Below, in pieces: positions 1 through 7,294 of a stretch of 36,475 nt of DNA (its first letter is position 1; every line of letters begins with the position of its first letter). The position numbers and the translations under genes are program-made. The stretch spans positions 1 through 36,475 of the forward strand of contig CAMOWU010000027.1 in the NCBI GenBank assembly GCA_946628545.1. The letters are read 5' to 3'. This DNA comes from an uncultured Bacteroides sp. Lineage in GTDB: Bacteria; Bacteroidota; Bacteroidia; Bacteroidales; Bacteroidaceae. The notes below the pieces were generated by a model. It had not been told where the DNA came from. It made no database searches and was given only the letters and a program-made list of their open reading frames with translations.

Positions 1-21
1 CGGCAACCCCATCACGGAAGC

Positions 22-75
22 CATTGAACATTGAACATTGACCATTGAACATTGAACATTGAACATTGAACATTG
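22..75. repeat. Tandem array of 7-base unit CATTGAA/CATTGAC
   Basis: About 7.7 head-to-tail copies of CATTGAA, with one CATTGAC variant. The same unit in opposite orientation forms the array at 3576-3659. No coding role is visible. The stretch from the array to 125 holds no recognisable gene. Confidence 0.9.
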
Positions 76-125
76 GCTTCGCCTAAAATGCTCACGCTCG
101 GCATAGCTCGAGCAAGGACTTCAGC

Positions 126-440
126 ATGGAGCAGGTCGCATACACTCACGACTATCGCGAACAAACAGCAGAATGGAACGACTGGCAAGTGGGTCCATTC
201 TCCCGTCTCAGCATCGGTGACTCAGATTCGGGACAGACAGTGGGTGGCACAAGATGGTATCGCAAGACCTTCCATCTGACTGGCAACTCCGTTGAGGAGG
301 TCCTCCGGCAGAAGTTGTTCCGTCTGCGCTTCGAAGGCGTTTACAACCAAGCAGAAGTGTAGGTGAACGGTAAAAAAGCGGCGATGAACGTTTTTGGATT
401 CATGCCCTTTGTGGTGGACATAAATACATTCGTTAATTAC
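126..440 (+). pseudogene. Fragment of GH2 beta-galactosidase (sugar-binding domain), decayed
   Basis: The translation contains GTRWYRKTFHL, then RLRFEGVYNQAEV, a TAG stop at 360-362, and in the same frame VNGKKAAMNVFGFMPFVVDI. This matches the N-terminal jelly-roll domain of family 2 glycoside hydrolases, in which EVWVNG is usual, so the TAG stands where a Trp codon (TGG) is expected. Homology fades near 440, and no catalytic TIM barrel follows. The N-terminus also lacks a signal peptide and the usual first 60 or so residues. The piece is therefore truncated at both ends and interrupted, and is best read as a relic rather than a gene. GH2 enzymes of this type normally act on beta-galactosides or related glycans in the periplasm of Bacteroidales. 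The family call is by motif; the exact subfamily is unknown. Confidence 0.72.
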
Positions 441-621
441 TATCTTCCGTTCCTTTATGTTTCTTCTTCCGTGTATAAACCTTTTTCGACTTGTGAACTC
501 TGCTCTGCGAATGAAAGCCTGAGCCGAGCAGTTCCATCTCTGCCTCGCGCCCTCCCCGCCTCATCGCCTTGATGGCATCCAGAGTCGATGTTTTCTGTAT
601 CTTTTTTTTCAGTTTCTTCAT
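433..621 (-). CDS. Small basic hypothetical protein (62 aa)
   Basis: The frame encodes 62 residues, strongly basic, beginning MKKLKKKIQKTSTLDAIKAM and ending in a Lys/Arg-rich tail with KSKKVYTRKKKHK. Short proteins of this style, with an STLDAI-type start and a VHKSKKVYTRK-type end, are familiar in Bacteroidales genomes, but I cannot name a function. There is no signal peptide or membrane segment. The charge would suit nucleic-acid or ribosome contact, which is inference only. The stop codon overlaps the end of the GH2 fragment on the other strand, so the junction between the two marks an old rearrangement. A frame-shifted minus-strand reading at 455-649 is less protein-like. Confidence is moderate because of the short length. 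Confidence 0.5.
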   Translation of the reverse strand: MKKLKKKIQKTSTLDAIKAMRRGGREAEMELLGSGFHSQSRVHKSKKVYTRKKKHKGTEDSN

Positions 622-660
622 GATAACTTCTATCTATCAAACATGTCAATTCATTTTATG

Positions 661-719
661 GTAGGAGGTTCGGCATTCCTGCCGAACGTTTTTGTGCGGC
701 AGGAATGCCGCACCTCCTA
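661..719. repeat. Dispersed palindrome, family A, complete two-arm copy
   Basis: Two inverted arms of about 27 bases flank a 7-base centre. Each arm is itself a hairpin: TTCGGCA-ttcc-TGCCGAA in the left and TGCGGCA-ttcc-TGCCGCA in the right. Both arms end in AGGAGG/CCTCCT. Related copies lie at 7826-7851, 14538-14598, 14666-14727 and 35816-35842. The copy sits just 3' of the NADAR gene and could act as its transcription end. Confidence 0.9.
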
Positions 720-745
720 ATAGACAATGTTTTTAACCATTGATG

Positions 746-1315
746 TTATGATAGTGCGGAATGAATTTGAATGTCTCTCAGCCAATCCCGAACTTCCATC
801 AAGGCACAACCTAACAGATTCTCACCATGCCACTGGTCAACAGTGACTTTCATGGCTGCTTCTCGATCTAAGCCTATACCCCAAATCTTGTCATACGGGC
901 TGGCTTCAACCAAAATAGCGTCTCCAGTAGATAGCAAGAAGTCTTTAAGGTCTGGATTCTGCGAGAACTTGGCCTTGTTGCCCTCAACGACGATTTCTGA
1001 TTTCTTTGAATCCCACGGCTCAGACTCGAAGCCATGAACCATCCTTCCCAATTTTTTGTAGTCATGGGGATGATTGGCATTCATAATCTCGCGACAGACC
1101 TCATCGTCCTTAAACAAGCGTGCCTTGCTTGCCATCATATACTGTTCGGTGGTGTGGTATTGTACGCCATCTACTTCAAAATGGCAATCATACCACTGGC
1201 TCAGACATGCAGCAGTCATTTTCTCCGGATTAGGCGTGTGGCCCCAGAAATAGACGATCTTCGTTTCGGGTTTCCGGCGGACGATGTCCTTGATGGTTTC
1301 AATTGTGTACTTCAT
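746..1315 (-). CDS. NADAR (YbiA/DUF1768) family protein
   Basis: A protein of 189 residues that is almost entirely one NADAR domain. Recognisable family segments are VYFWGHT near residue 22, the block YHTTEQYMMASKA, the NxxHPHDYKKLGR segment, and a WGIGLD ... LLGCALMEVRDWL end. Family members (E. coli YbiA, plant and bacterial COG3236) cleave N-glycosidic bonds. Reported activities are removal of ADP-ribose from guanine bases in nucleic acid and hydrolysis of riboflavin-pathway intermediates; which applies here is unknown. The ATG lies one base after the TAA of the upstream gene, and the upstream gene's last codons supply AAGGAGG, so translation is almost certainly coupled. It has no signal peptide and should be cytoplasmic. 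It belongs to a two-gene operon with the NMNAT-NADAR fusion. Confidence 0.88.
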   Translation of the reverse strand: MKYTIETIKDIVRRKPETKIVYFWGHTPNPEKMTAACLSQWYDCHFEVDGVQYHTTEQYMMASKARLFKDDEVCREIMNANHPHDYKKLGRMVHGFESEPWDSKKSEIVVEGNKAKFSQNPDLKDFLLSTGDAILVEASPYDKIWGIGLDREAAMKVTVDQWHGENLLGCALMEVRDWLRDIQIHSALS

Positions 1316-1316
1316 C

Positions 1317-2372
1317 TTAAGCCTCCTTATCTCTAATAGTCATTATTATTCTACCTAAATGATTCTCTCCCTGCCAACTATACAAATCTATGCCCCAATA
1401 GGTCTCATGTTTGTTGTTTCCGTTGACCAGAAGACGATTTCCCGTTGCTTTCAACTTTCTCATCAAGACTGGGTTTTGCTCAAACTTTGCCCGAATGATG
1501 GATTCCATCATACTGAGACGTGCATCTTCCCAACCAGGATATGGAACAATGTCTCTCCCTTTCAATACAGCCTTCTCTGGCGTGCAACCTGCAAAAAACC
1601 TCCGCTCAGATTCATCCCCGCACTTGGAGGCTTGATAAGCGGCCTCTGCACTGCCATACACCAGACCCTGCCATTCCAATCTCACCTTGAAACGATTACT
1701 CAAAAAGTCGTACTCGTCCTTGAATTTGTCAATCATATCAGGGAAGTCAGCAGAAGAAAATCCTTTGAACAACTCCCACACTCCAGGACACAACATATCC
1801 TGACACGATGCCCCCGTCAACATGCGTTCTCTGATAGCAGACGAACTGATGGTCTCTGTCCCTGCTGGCTGAGGAAGTGTCACTATGCGATTCAGATAGG
1901 GAGACAATACATCGCTGTCTTTCAACGTGTTCTCAATCATCCCATCTTCTCTGGAATAGAGAACGACCTTGAACATCGTCAGGAAATCCCTCTTTTCCGT
2001 CATGTGGGCCAGCAGCTTCAGTTTATCAGCCCCCATCAGGAAATACAACTCGGCATCAGGGTATTCCTCCTGAAGAGCCATCAAGGTGGGCATCGTTCTC
2101 GGTTCTACAGTGCCGATTTCCTTCTCACATACAACCATTCTGCTGTCAGTACACATTGACTGCAGCATCATGACACGCAACTCTGGAGGTAAGACGACGG
2201 GCGGATGACAATGACGCATCTTCCGTTTCAGGTAGGCATCACTGACGGGAACAAAGAACCCAATATTTGCATCAAGCGCATCAATGGCATCCTTCATCAA
2301 CCTGTAGTGTGCCAAAGTGGGAGGGTTGAAACTCCCTCCCATGACTATGATTCTTTTATTCTCATTATCCAT
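1317..2372 (-). CDS. NMN adenylyltransferase-like domain fused to a NADAR domain
   Basis: A two-domain protein of 351 residues. Residues 8-205 form a nucleotidyltransferase: GGSFNPPTLAH at 12-22 is the (H/T)xxH-type ATP-binding motif, LMGADKL lies near 112-118, and ISSSAIR at 175-181 is the second signature. The segment PVSDAYLKRKM resembles eukaryotic-type NMNATs more than bacterial NadD. Residues 216-349 form a NADAR domain (FKDEYDFLSNRF, AEAAYQASK, YWGIDL ... GENHLGRIIM). Known NMNATs join NMN or NaMN to ATP to make NAD or its deamido form; NADAR enzymes cleave ADP-ribosyl or ribosylamine bonds. Combining both suggests a role in NAD(P)/ADP-ribose recycling, which is inference. It is the first gene of an operon with a good promoter at 2391-2422. 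No Nampt or NAD-consuming toxin is visible next to it. Confidence 0.85.
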   Translation of the reverse strand: MDNENKRIIVMGGSFNPPTLAHYRLMKDAIDALDANIGFFVPVSDAYLKRKMRHCHPPVVLPPELRVMMLQSMCTDSRMVVCEKEIGTVEPRTMPTLMALQEEYPDAELYFLMGADKLKLLAHMTEKRDFLTMFKVVLYSREDGMIENTLKDSDVLSPYLNRIVTLPQPAGTETISSSAIRERMLTGASCQDMLCPGVWELFKGFSSADFPDMIDKFKDEYDFLSNRFKVRLEWQGLVYGSAEAAYQASKCGDESERRFFAGCTPEKAVLKGRDIVPYPGWEDARLSMMESIIRAKFEQNPVLMRKLKATGNRLLVNGNNKHETYWGIDLYSWQGENHLGRIIMTIRDKEA

Positions 2373-2390
2373 TTCTTATGTAATTTTACG

Positions 2391-2422
2391 CAAAAGTACG
2401 GGCTTTATTTGAAACCTCCAAA
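2391..2422 (-). promoter_or_regulatory. Bacteroidetes-type promoter for the NMNAT-NADAR operon
   Basis: On the minus strand TTTG (2419-2422) is followed by a 20-base spacer and TACTTTTG (2391-2398), an exact TTTG-N20-TAnnTTTG arrangement. Transcription would start roughly 12 bases before the ATG at 2372. Confidence 0.72.
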
Positions 2423-2471
2423 TTTTCTTGCGTAAATTTTACATAAGAACTGTATTTTTATCTACAAAAAA

Positions 2472-3470
2472 TCAACGCTGGTCAATCAGTGTCTGGCGGA
2501 CGATCTTTGCCCATGGTTTGAGTTCATCCTCTGTCCAGTAGCCTGTGGCGCTGGCTCCAGGCACAAGCATCGAACACGACTCCACCTTGTCGGAGACGCT
2601 CCAGGCGCACCAGCTGAGTTTCCTTTCTTTCATCCAATCGACGTAAGCCTTCCATGCCATATCGTCGATAGGTCCGTCGCCACTGGCCTCCATACCAGCG
2701 CATTCGCTGACAAAGACAGGTATTCCCTTGGCGATGGCAGCGTCAGTGCGTTCGCGAAGCCATGGTCCATGAGTTGCCGCATAGAAATGCATGGTGTACA
2801 TGATGTTCTTCTCGTCTGTAATGGGGTCGTCGGCCACCTTGTCGATGTCCTGGTCCCAGTGTGGGCAACCAATGAGGATGACAGCGTCGGGTTCAATCTC
2901 GCGAATGGCCTTGATGACATTCTTGGAGTAGATTTTCACTTCTTCCCAAGACTCGTAATCAGGTTCGTTGAACAATTCGTAGATGACGTTTGGCACCCCT
3001 TTGTACTTGATGGCCATTTGACGGAAGAACTTGATAGCATCTTCCTCGAAGACGTCGTGGCTGTGCCAGTCGATGATGGCGTATGCATTGTTGGCTATGG
3101 CAGCATCGACGACCTCGAAGACACAGCGCAACCCCAATGCGGGGTCTTGTAGATAACTGTTGTGCATTTCCTCATTGAAAGGTCTGCTGACGCCCATGGA
3201 TGCACGTATGACGTCGGCACCCCACTCCTTGACGAAGTAGGTGCAGCTCTCCTTATTCCAGAATCTCGGCCAAATTTGATGCCAACCGTAGCTGATGCCG
3301 CGAAGCACCACAGGTTGACCGTCCTCGCCTACTAATTGACTGCCCTTGACCGACAGTTTCTGCACGGGTTTCTCTTGTGGGTTCTTGTCTTTTTTCTTTC
3401 CGTTGTCTGCCCATGTGGGAAGGGCGACTACTGCCATCAACAGGACAGTGATAAAATACTTGATTTTCAT
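2472..3470 (-). CDS. Secreted GH5 (subfamily 2-like) endoglucanase
   Basis: A 332-residue protein with a signal peptide (about residues 1-21, ending PTWA-DNG) and a short Lys-rich linker before one GH5 catalytic domain. The sequence follows Bacillus Cel5A-type enzymes closely: LRGISYGWHQ near 56, IIDWHSHD at 132-139, the acid/base Glu169 in NVIYELFNEP, the MHFYAATHG segment near 227, and the nucleophile Glu256 in VFVSECAGMEASGDG. It should hydrolyse beta-1,4-glucan (cellulose, lichenan, or glucomannan) in the periplasm or at the surface. No carbohydrate-binding module and no C-terminal secretion domain are present. The residue after the nucleophile is Cys where Cel5A-type enzymes have Trp. 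It is a single gene, not accompanied by SusC/D homologues. Confidence 0.9.
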   Translation of the reverse strand: MKIKYFITVLLMAVVALPTWADNGKKKDKNPQEKPVQKLSVKGSQLVGEDGQPVVLRGISYGWHQIWPRFWNKESCTYFVKEWGADVIRASMGVSRPFNEEMHNSYLQDPALGLRCVFEVVDAAIANNAYAIIDWHSHDVFEEDAIKFFRQMAIKYKGVPNVIYELFNEPDYESWEEVKIYSKNVIKAIREIEPDAVILIGCPHWDQDIDKVADDPITDEKNIMYTMHFYAATHGPWLRERTDAAIAKGIPVFVSECAGMEASGDGPIDDMAWKAYVDWMKERKLSWCAWSVSDKVESCSMLVPGASATGYWTEDELKPWAKIVRQTLIDQR

Positions 3471-3481
3471 AGGGTTGATGA

Positions 3482-3512
3482 ATGGTTATTGGTTATTGGT
3501 TATGGGTTATTC
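3482..3512. repeat. Short tandem GGTTATT array
   Basis: Three to four imperfect copies of a GGTTATT-like 7-base unit lie just upstream of the GH5 start codon on the other strand. It may overlap the gene's promoter region; no clear TAnnTTTG box is seen there. Confidence 0.6.
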
Positions 3513-3528
3513 AGGATTTTGAATGGTT

Positions 3529-3580
3529 ATTGAGGGGGATTACACCGGGCTTGAAAGCCCGGGCACAGGGCTCCCTCAAT
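3529..3580. terminator. Nested inverted repeat, probable terminator beyond uvrB
   Basis: An outer stem ATTGAGGG (3529-3536) / CCCTCAAT (3573-3580) encloses an inner perfect hairpin CCGGGCTT (3545-3552) / AAGCCCGG (3555-3562). It lies 3' of uvrB, after the tandem array, and no U-tract follows clearly, so a terminator role is inferred. Confidence 0.5.
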
Positions 3581-3659
3581 GTTCAATGGTCAATGTTCAA
3601 TGGTCAATGGTCAATGGTCAATGGTCAATGTTCAATGGTCAATGGTCAATGGTCAATGG
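3576..3659. repeat. Tandem array of 7-base unit TCAATGG/TCAATGT, 12 copies
   Basis: Twelve exact-length 7-base units, varying only G/T at the last position. Reverse-complemented it is the same unit as the array at 22-75. The uvrB stop codon (3646-3648) lies inside it. Confidence 0.95.
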
Positions 3660-5670
3660 TTTCCTTTTGTTCGAGTATGTCCATGAGTTTGAGCATCTCG
3701 TCGCGATATTGGGCAGCGAGCATGAAGTCGAGTTTCTTGGACGCCTCGAGCATCAGCTGTCGAGAGTGTTCGATAGACTTCTTGAGCTGCTGTTCGTCCA
3801 TGCCGAGTGTGATGGGATCCTCGGCAGCCGTATCAACATGCTGATCGTAGAACGCCTTTTCGAGATAATCGACCTGTTTACCTTCATTGATGGCCTTATG
3901 CGCCTTACGTATCTGCTGTGGCGTGATGCCATGTTCCTCGTTGTAGCGCATCTGTTTCTCCCTTCGCCGGTTGGTTTCGTCGATGGTTTGCTGCATGCTC
4001 TTGGTCATTCGGTCGGCATAGAGTATAGCCATGCCATTGATGTTTCTCGCCGCTCGTCCAATGGTCTGGGTCAGTGCTCTGTGACTACGGAGGAATCCCT
4101 CGTTGTCGGCATCGAGTATAGCCACCAGCGACACCTCTGGCAGGTCGAGTCCCTCGCGCAGAAGGTTCACTCCAATCAGCACGTCGTAGATGCCACTTTT
4201 CAGTTTGTCGAGAATCTCCACACGCTCGAAAGTATCGACATCGCTGTGGATATAGTTGCATCGGATGTCGAAACTCGACAGGTGCTCCGCCAGTTCCTCT
4301 GCATGTCGTTTGGTGAATGTGGTGACCAGCACACGTTCGTCGCGCTCCACCCTTTTGGCGATTTCTTCCATCAAGTCGTCAATCTGGTGCTCTTTGGGTC
4401 GCACCTCGATGGCAGGATCCAAGAGACCTGTAGGACGTATGAGTTGTTCTGCGATCACACCTTCAGATTTCACCAGTTCGTATTCCGCCGGCGTGGCGCT
4501 GACGTAGATGACCTGATGGACCATGCTCTCGAACTCATCGAAGGTGAGGGGGCGGTTGTCGAGCGCCGCAGGCAGTCGGTAGCCATACTCCACAAGTGTG
4601 GTTTTCCTCTTCCTGTCTCCCCCGTACATCGCCCTGATCTGTGGCACAGACTCATGGCTTTCATCGATGATCATGAGGAAGTTGTCGGGGAAGAAGTCGA
4701 GCAGGCAATAAGGTCTTTCACCAGCTTTTCGTCCGTCGAAATAGCGCGAGTAATTCTCAATGCCCGAGCAGTGGCCCAGTTCGCGTATCATTTCCAGGTC
4801 GTTGGTGACGCGCGTCTCTATCAGCTTGGCCCTCATCTTGTCGCCCACATCCTCGTAGAAGAGAATCCGTTCGTGCAGGTCGTCCTCAATCATGTGGATA
4901 GCCGTCTGGATTCGGTCCTTGGGAGTGACGAAAAGGTTGGCAGGATAGATCTTATAGGAGTCAAAGGATTGTATGCGGTGTCCGTTGAAAGTGTCGATCT
5001 CCTCGATGGCATCAATCTCGTCGTCCCAGAAGGTCACCCTGACCGTCTTGTCGTCGTAGGCCAGACACACATCGACATTGTCGCCCTTGACGCGGAAGTT
5101 GCCCCTTGAGAGTTCGATGTCGTTGCGCACATAGAGCGACGAGACGAGCTTGCGCAGGAACTCGTCGCGGTCAATCTTGTCGCCTTTGGCCACAGAAATG
5201 ATACCCTGTGTGAAGTCCATAGGGCTTCCCATACCGTAGATGCAAGAGACCGAAGACACAACGATAATGTCGTTGCGGCCCGACAGCAGTGACGAGACTG
5301 CCGACAGCCGCAGTCGGTCCACTTCCTCGTTGATGGCGAGGTCTTTCTCGATGTAGGTGTCGGTAGAAGGAAGATAAGCCTCAGGCTGGTAGTAATCGTA
5401 GTAGCTCACATAGTATTCCACGGCATTGTTCGGGAAAAACGCCTTCATCTCGGTGTAGAGCTGGTGGGCCAGCGTCTTGTTGTGGCTCAAGATGAGTGTC
5501 GGCCTCTGCACATTGTTGATGACATTGGCCATGGTGAATGTCTTTCCCGACCCAGTGACGCCGAGCAAAACCTGTGCTGGCAACCCTTCGTTCAATCCGT
5601 CGGTAAGTTGTCGGATGGCTTCGGGTTGGTCGCCCGTCGGTTGGTATTCAGATGTCAGTTCAAATTCCAT
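3646..5670 (-). CDS. uvrB: Excinuclease ABC subunit B
   Basis: UvrB verifies DNA damage delivered by UvrA and loads UvrC in nucleotide excision repair. The 674-residue length is normal. Walker A is GVTGSGKT at 37-44. The beta-hairpin block YYVSYYDYYQPEAYLPSTD follows near residue 85. Further helicase motifs include LMIIDESHES, YVSATPAEYEL, GVNLLREGLDLPEVSLVAIL and the motif VI block ALTQTIGRAARN. The C-terminal UVR domain (EQQLKKSIE ... AAQYRDEMLKL) that contacts UvrC is present. The last residues, TIDH then TGA, are encoded by the 7-base tandem array, so the natural C-terminus has been replaced or trimmed by the repeat without damage to the UVR domain. It is transcribed alone, divergent from bamD. 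Confidence 0.98.
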   Translation of the reverse strand: MEFELTSEYQPTGDQPEAIRQLTDGLNEGLPAQVLLGVTGSGKTFTMANVINNVQRPTLILSHNKTLAHQLYTEMKAFFPNNAVEYYVSYYDYYQPEAYLPSTDTYIEKDLAINEEVDRLRLSAVSSLLSGRNDIIVVSSVSCIYGMGSPMDFTQGIISVAKGDKIDRDEFLRKLVSSLYVRNDIELSRGNFRVKGDNVDVCLAYDDKTVRVTFWDDEIDAIEEIDTFNGHRIQSFDSYKIYPANLFVTPKDRIQTAIHMIEDDLHERILFYEDVGDKMRAKLIETRVTNDLEMIRELGHCSGIENYSRYFDGRKAGERPYCLLDFFPDNFLMIIDESHESVPQIRAMYGGDRKRKTTLVEYGYRLPAALDNRPLTFDEFESMVHQVIYVSATPAEYELVKSEGVIAEQLIRPTGLLDPAIEVRPKEHQIDDLMEEIAKRVERDERVLVTTFTKRHAEELAEHLSSFDIRCNYIHSDVDTFERVEILDKLKSGIYDVLIGVNLLREGLDLPEVSLVAILDADNEGFLRSHRALTQTIGRAARNINGMAILYADRMTKSMQQTIDETNRRREKQMRYNEEHGITPQQIRKAHKAINEGKQVDYLEKAFYDQHVDTAAEDPITLGMDEQQLKKSIEHSRQLMLEASKKLDFMLAAQYRDEMLKLMDILEQKETIDH

Positions 5671-5714
5671 TTGCAGATATTTTTGTCACAGATAGTTCGT
5701 AAGTGGATGTCTAT

Positions 5715-5722
5715 CAAATATA
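5715..5722 (-). promoter_or_regulatory. Probable -7 box for uvrB
   Basis: TATATTTG on the minus strand matches the TAnnTTTG element about 45 bases before the uvrB ATG. The upstream TTTG element is not clear. No LexA-type operator was recognised. Confidence 0.45.
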
Positions 5723-5837
5723 GCTCCAATCCACCTTAAAGAAAGTATTGGTCATGCGAAATTAACAAATTCTTGTCATAAATCAAGGGTTTGTGACATA
5801 ATTTTAGATAATTAAACATTGAAACAAGATAAATATG

Positions 5838-5868
5838 TTGGTCAATTCGAATAAATTGCCTAATTTTG
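5838..5868 (+). promoter_or_regulatory. Bacteroidetes-type promoter for bamD-rpoZ-DUF4293
   Basis: TTG (5838-5840), a 20-base spacer and TAATTTTG (5861-5868). The -7 box overlaps an upstream TTG that could be mistaken for a start codon, which supports the ATG at 5893 as the true bamD start. Confidence 0.75.
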
Positions 5869-5892
5869 CATGAAATTTCGTTTATTGTCAAA

Positions 5893-6744
5893 ATGAAGAG
5901 GAATATTTTTTTCAGTCTGGTACTCGCGTCGGTACTTGCCTCTTGTGGTGATTACACCAAACTGCTCAAGTCCGACGACTTCGACTATAAATACGAAGCC
6001 GCAAAAGCTTATTACGCAGAAGGCCGTTATGGTTATTGCGCCTCCATACTCGAAGACATGCTGTTGCTTCTCAAGGGTTCACCCGATGCAGAAGAATCAC
6101 TCATCATGACTGCGATGTGCAACTACAACATCAAGGACTATGAGTCTGCCCAGCTCTACTTCTCCCGCTATTACAAGACCTATCCCAAAGGCAAATACTC
6201 AGAAGTGGCCCGCTACTACAGCGGCAAGTCGCTTTTCCTTCAGTCGCCCGACCCACGCCTCGACCAGACACCGACCTACAGCGCCATCAGCGAGTTGCAG
6301 GATTTCATGGACAACTTCCCCTACTCTTCCCGTCGCGACGAGGTCAACGACATGATTTTCCAGTTGCAGGACAGATTGGTACAGAAGGAATACAACTCAG
6401 CCAAGCTCTACTACAACTTGGGTAGCTACGTGGGCAACTGCTACAATGGAGGCAACAACTACGAGGCCTGCATCATCACAGCAGAGAACGCCATCAAAGC
6501 CTATCCCTACACCAACATGCGCGAAGAACTCTACTACATCATCTTGAAAGCCAGATACCAACTCGCCACCCACAGCGTTGACGAAAAGAAACAAGAACGC
6601 TACCAGCAGACGGTAGATGAATACTTCGGATTCAAGAACGAGTTCCCCGACAGCAAGTACATCAAGGAGGCCGACCAGATCTACAAGCACTCCATCGGCA
6701 AGTTCGACAAGAATGCAGACCAAGACAGTGCGTCCACCTTCTGA
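5893..6744 (+). CDS. bamD: Outer membrane assembly lipoprotein BamD
   Basis: BamD is the lipoprotein subunit of the BAM complex that folds outer-membrane beta-barrels. From the ATG at 5893 the product has 283 residues with a lipoprotein signal (VLASC, Cys18 as acylation site). TPR-like helix pairs follow, for example YYAEGRYGYCASILEDML, YNIKDYESAQLYFSRYYKTYP and YYNLGSYVGNCYNGGNNYEACIITAENAIKAYP. The family is recognised from the opening CGDYTKLLKSDD, typical of Bacteroidales BamD, and from the following rpoZ and DUF4293 genes, the usual order in this group. The further-upstream TTG start is rejected because it falls in the promoter. Confidence 0.9.
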   Translation: MKRNIFFSLVLASVLASCGDYTKLLKSDDFDYKYEAAKAYYAEGRYGYCASILEDMLLLLKGSPDAEESLIMTAMCNYNIKDYESAQLYFSRYYKTYPKGKYSEVARYYSGKSLFLQSPDPRLDQTPTYSAISELQDFMDNFPYSSRRDEVNDMIFQLQDRLVQKEYNSAKLYYNLGSYVGNCYNGGNNYEACIITAENAIKAYPYTNMREELYYIILKARYQLATHSVDEKKQERYQQTVDEYFGFKNEFPDSKYIKEADQIYKHSIGKFDKNADQDSASTF

Positions 6745-6862
6745 TTCCCAGGGGATCCTTCCGAATATGCAAGCCCTACAGCGTATGCTCTGCATCTCGT
6801 CGGTTACAATCATTCAGAACACCAACAACAATCGATAATAATCATCATTCAATATTTTCAAC

Positions 6863-7198
6863 ATGGATTTCAAAAAAGTCAAGGCAGAAGCCACTACCAT
6901 CACACGCAATCTCGCAGACTTCAGCGAGGGAACCAACAATGTGTATGAAACTGTAGTCATCATCTCCAAGCGTGCCAATCAGATTGCTATAGAGATGAAG
7001 GATGAGCTCAAGAAGAAACTTGAGGAATTCGAAGAGGCCAACGAGACTCTTGAGGAGAAGTTTGAGAACCAAGAGCAGATCCAGATTTCCAAGTTCTATG
7101 AGCGTTTGCCCAAACCATCCCTCATTGCCACCCAGGAGTATCTCGAAGGCAAAATCCATTGGAGAAATCCAAAACAGGAAACCAACGACGGTTTTTAG
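6863..7198 (+). CDS. rpoZ: RNA polymerase omega subunit (Bacteroidetes type)
   Basis: A 111-residue protein starting MDFKKVKAEATTITRNLADF, with the NVYETVVIISKRANQIA helix characteristic of omega/Rpb6-like proteins, followed by an acidic coiled-coil stretch (about residues 48-72) and a conserved KFYERLPKPSLIATQEYLEGKI end. Omega binds the beta-prime subunit and helps RNA polymerase assembly. It sits 118 bases after bamD and 96 before a DUF4293 gene, a conserved arrangement in Bacteroidales that strengthens the call. Confidence 0.88.
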   Translation: MDFKKVKAEATTITRNLADFSEGTNNVYETVVIISKRANQIAIEMKDELKKKLEEFEEANETLEEKFENQEQIQISKFYERLPKPSLIATQEYLEGKIHWRNPKQETNDGF

Positions 7199-7232
7199 TT
7201 AAGAGTTAAGAATTAAGAGTTAAGAATTAAGA
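7199..7232. repeat. Tandem GTTAAGA/ATTAAGA array after rpoZ
   Basis: Four to five near-identical GAGTTAAGAATTAA units follow immediately after the rpoZ stop codon, then TTGTCCCGAA. The same GTTAAGAGTTAAGAA ... TTGTCCCGAA string recurs near 13198-13225. Confidence 0.75.
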
Positions 7233-7294
7233 AAGTTGTCCCGAAAATGTGAAACACAAGTTAGGCTAACGATCAGATTATACTCTTCACATTT

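Noticed and set aside
3523..5109. 528-codon open frame on the plus strand opposite uvrB
   Set aside because: uvrB is certain on the other strand; the frame is an antisense shadow, with its first residues coming from the 7-base array.
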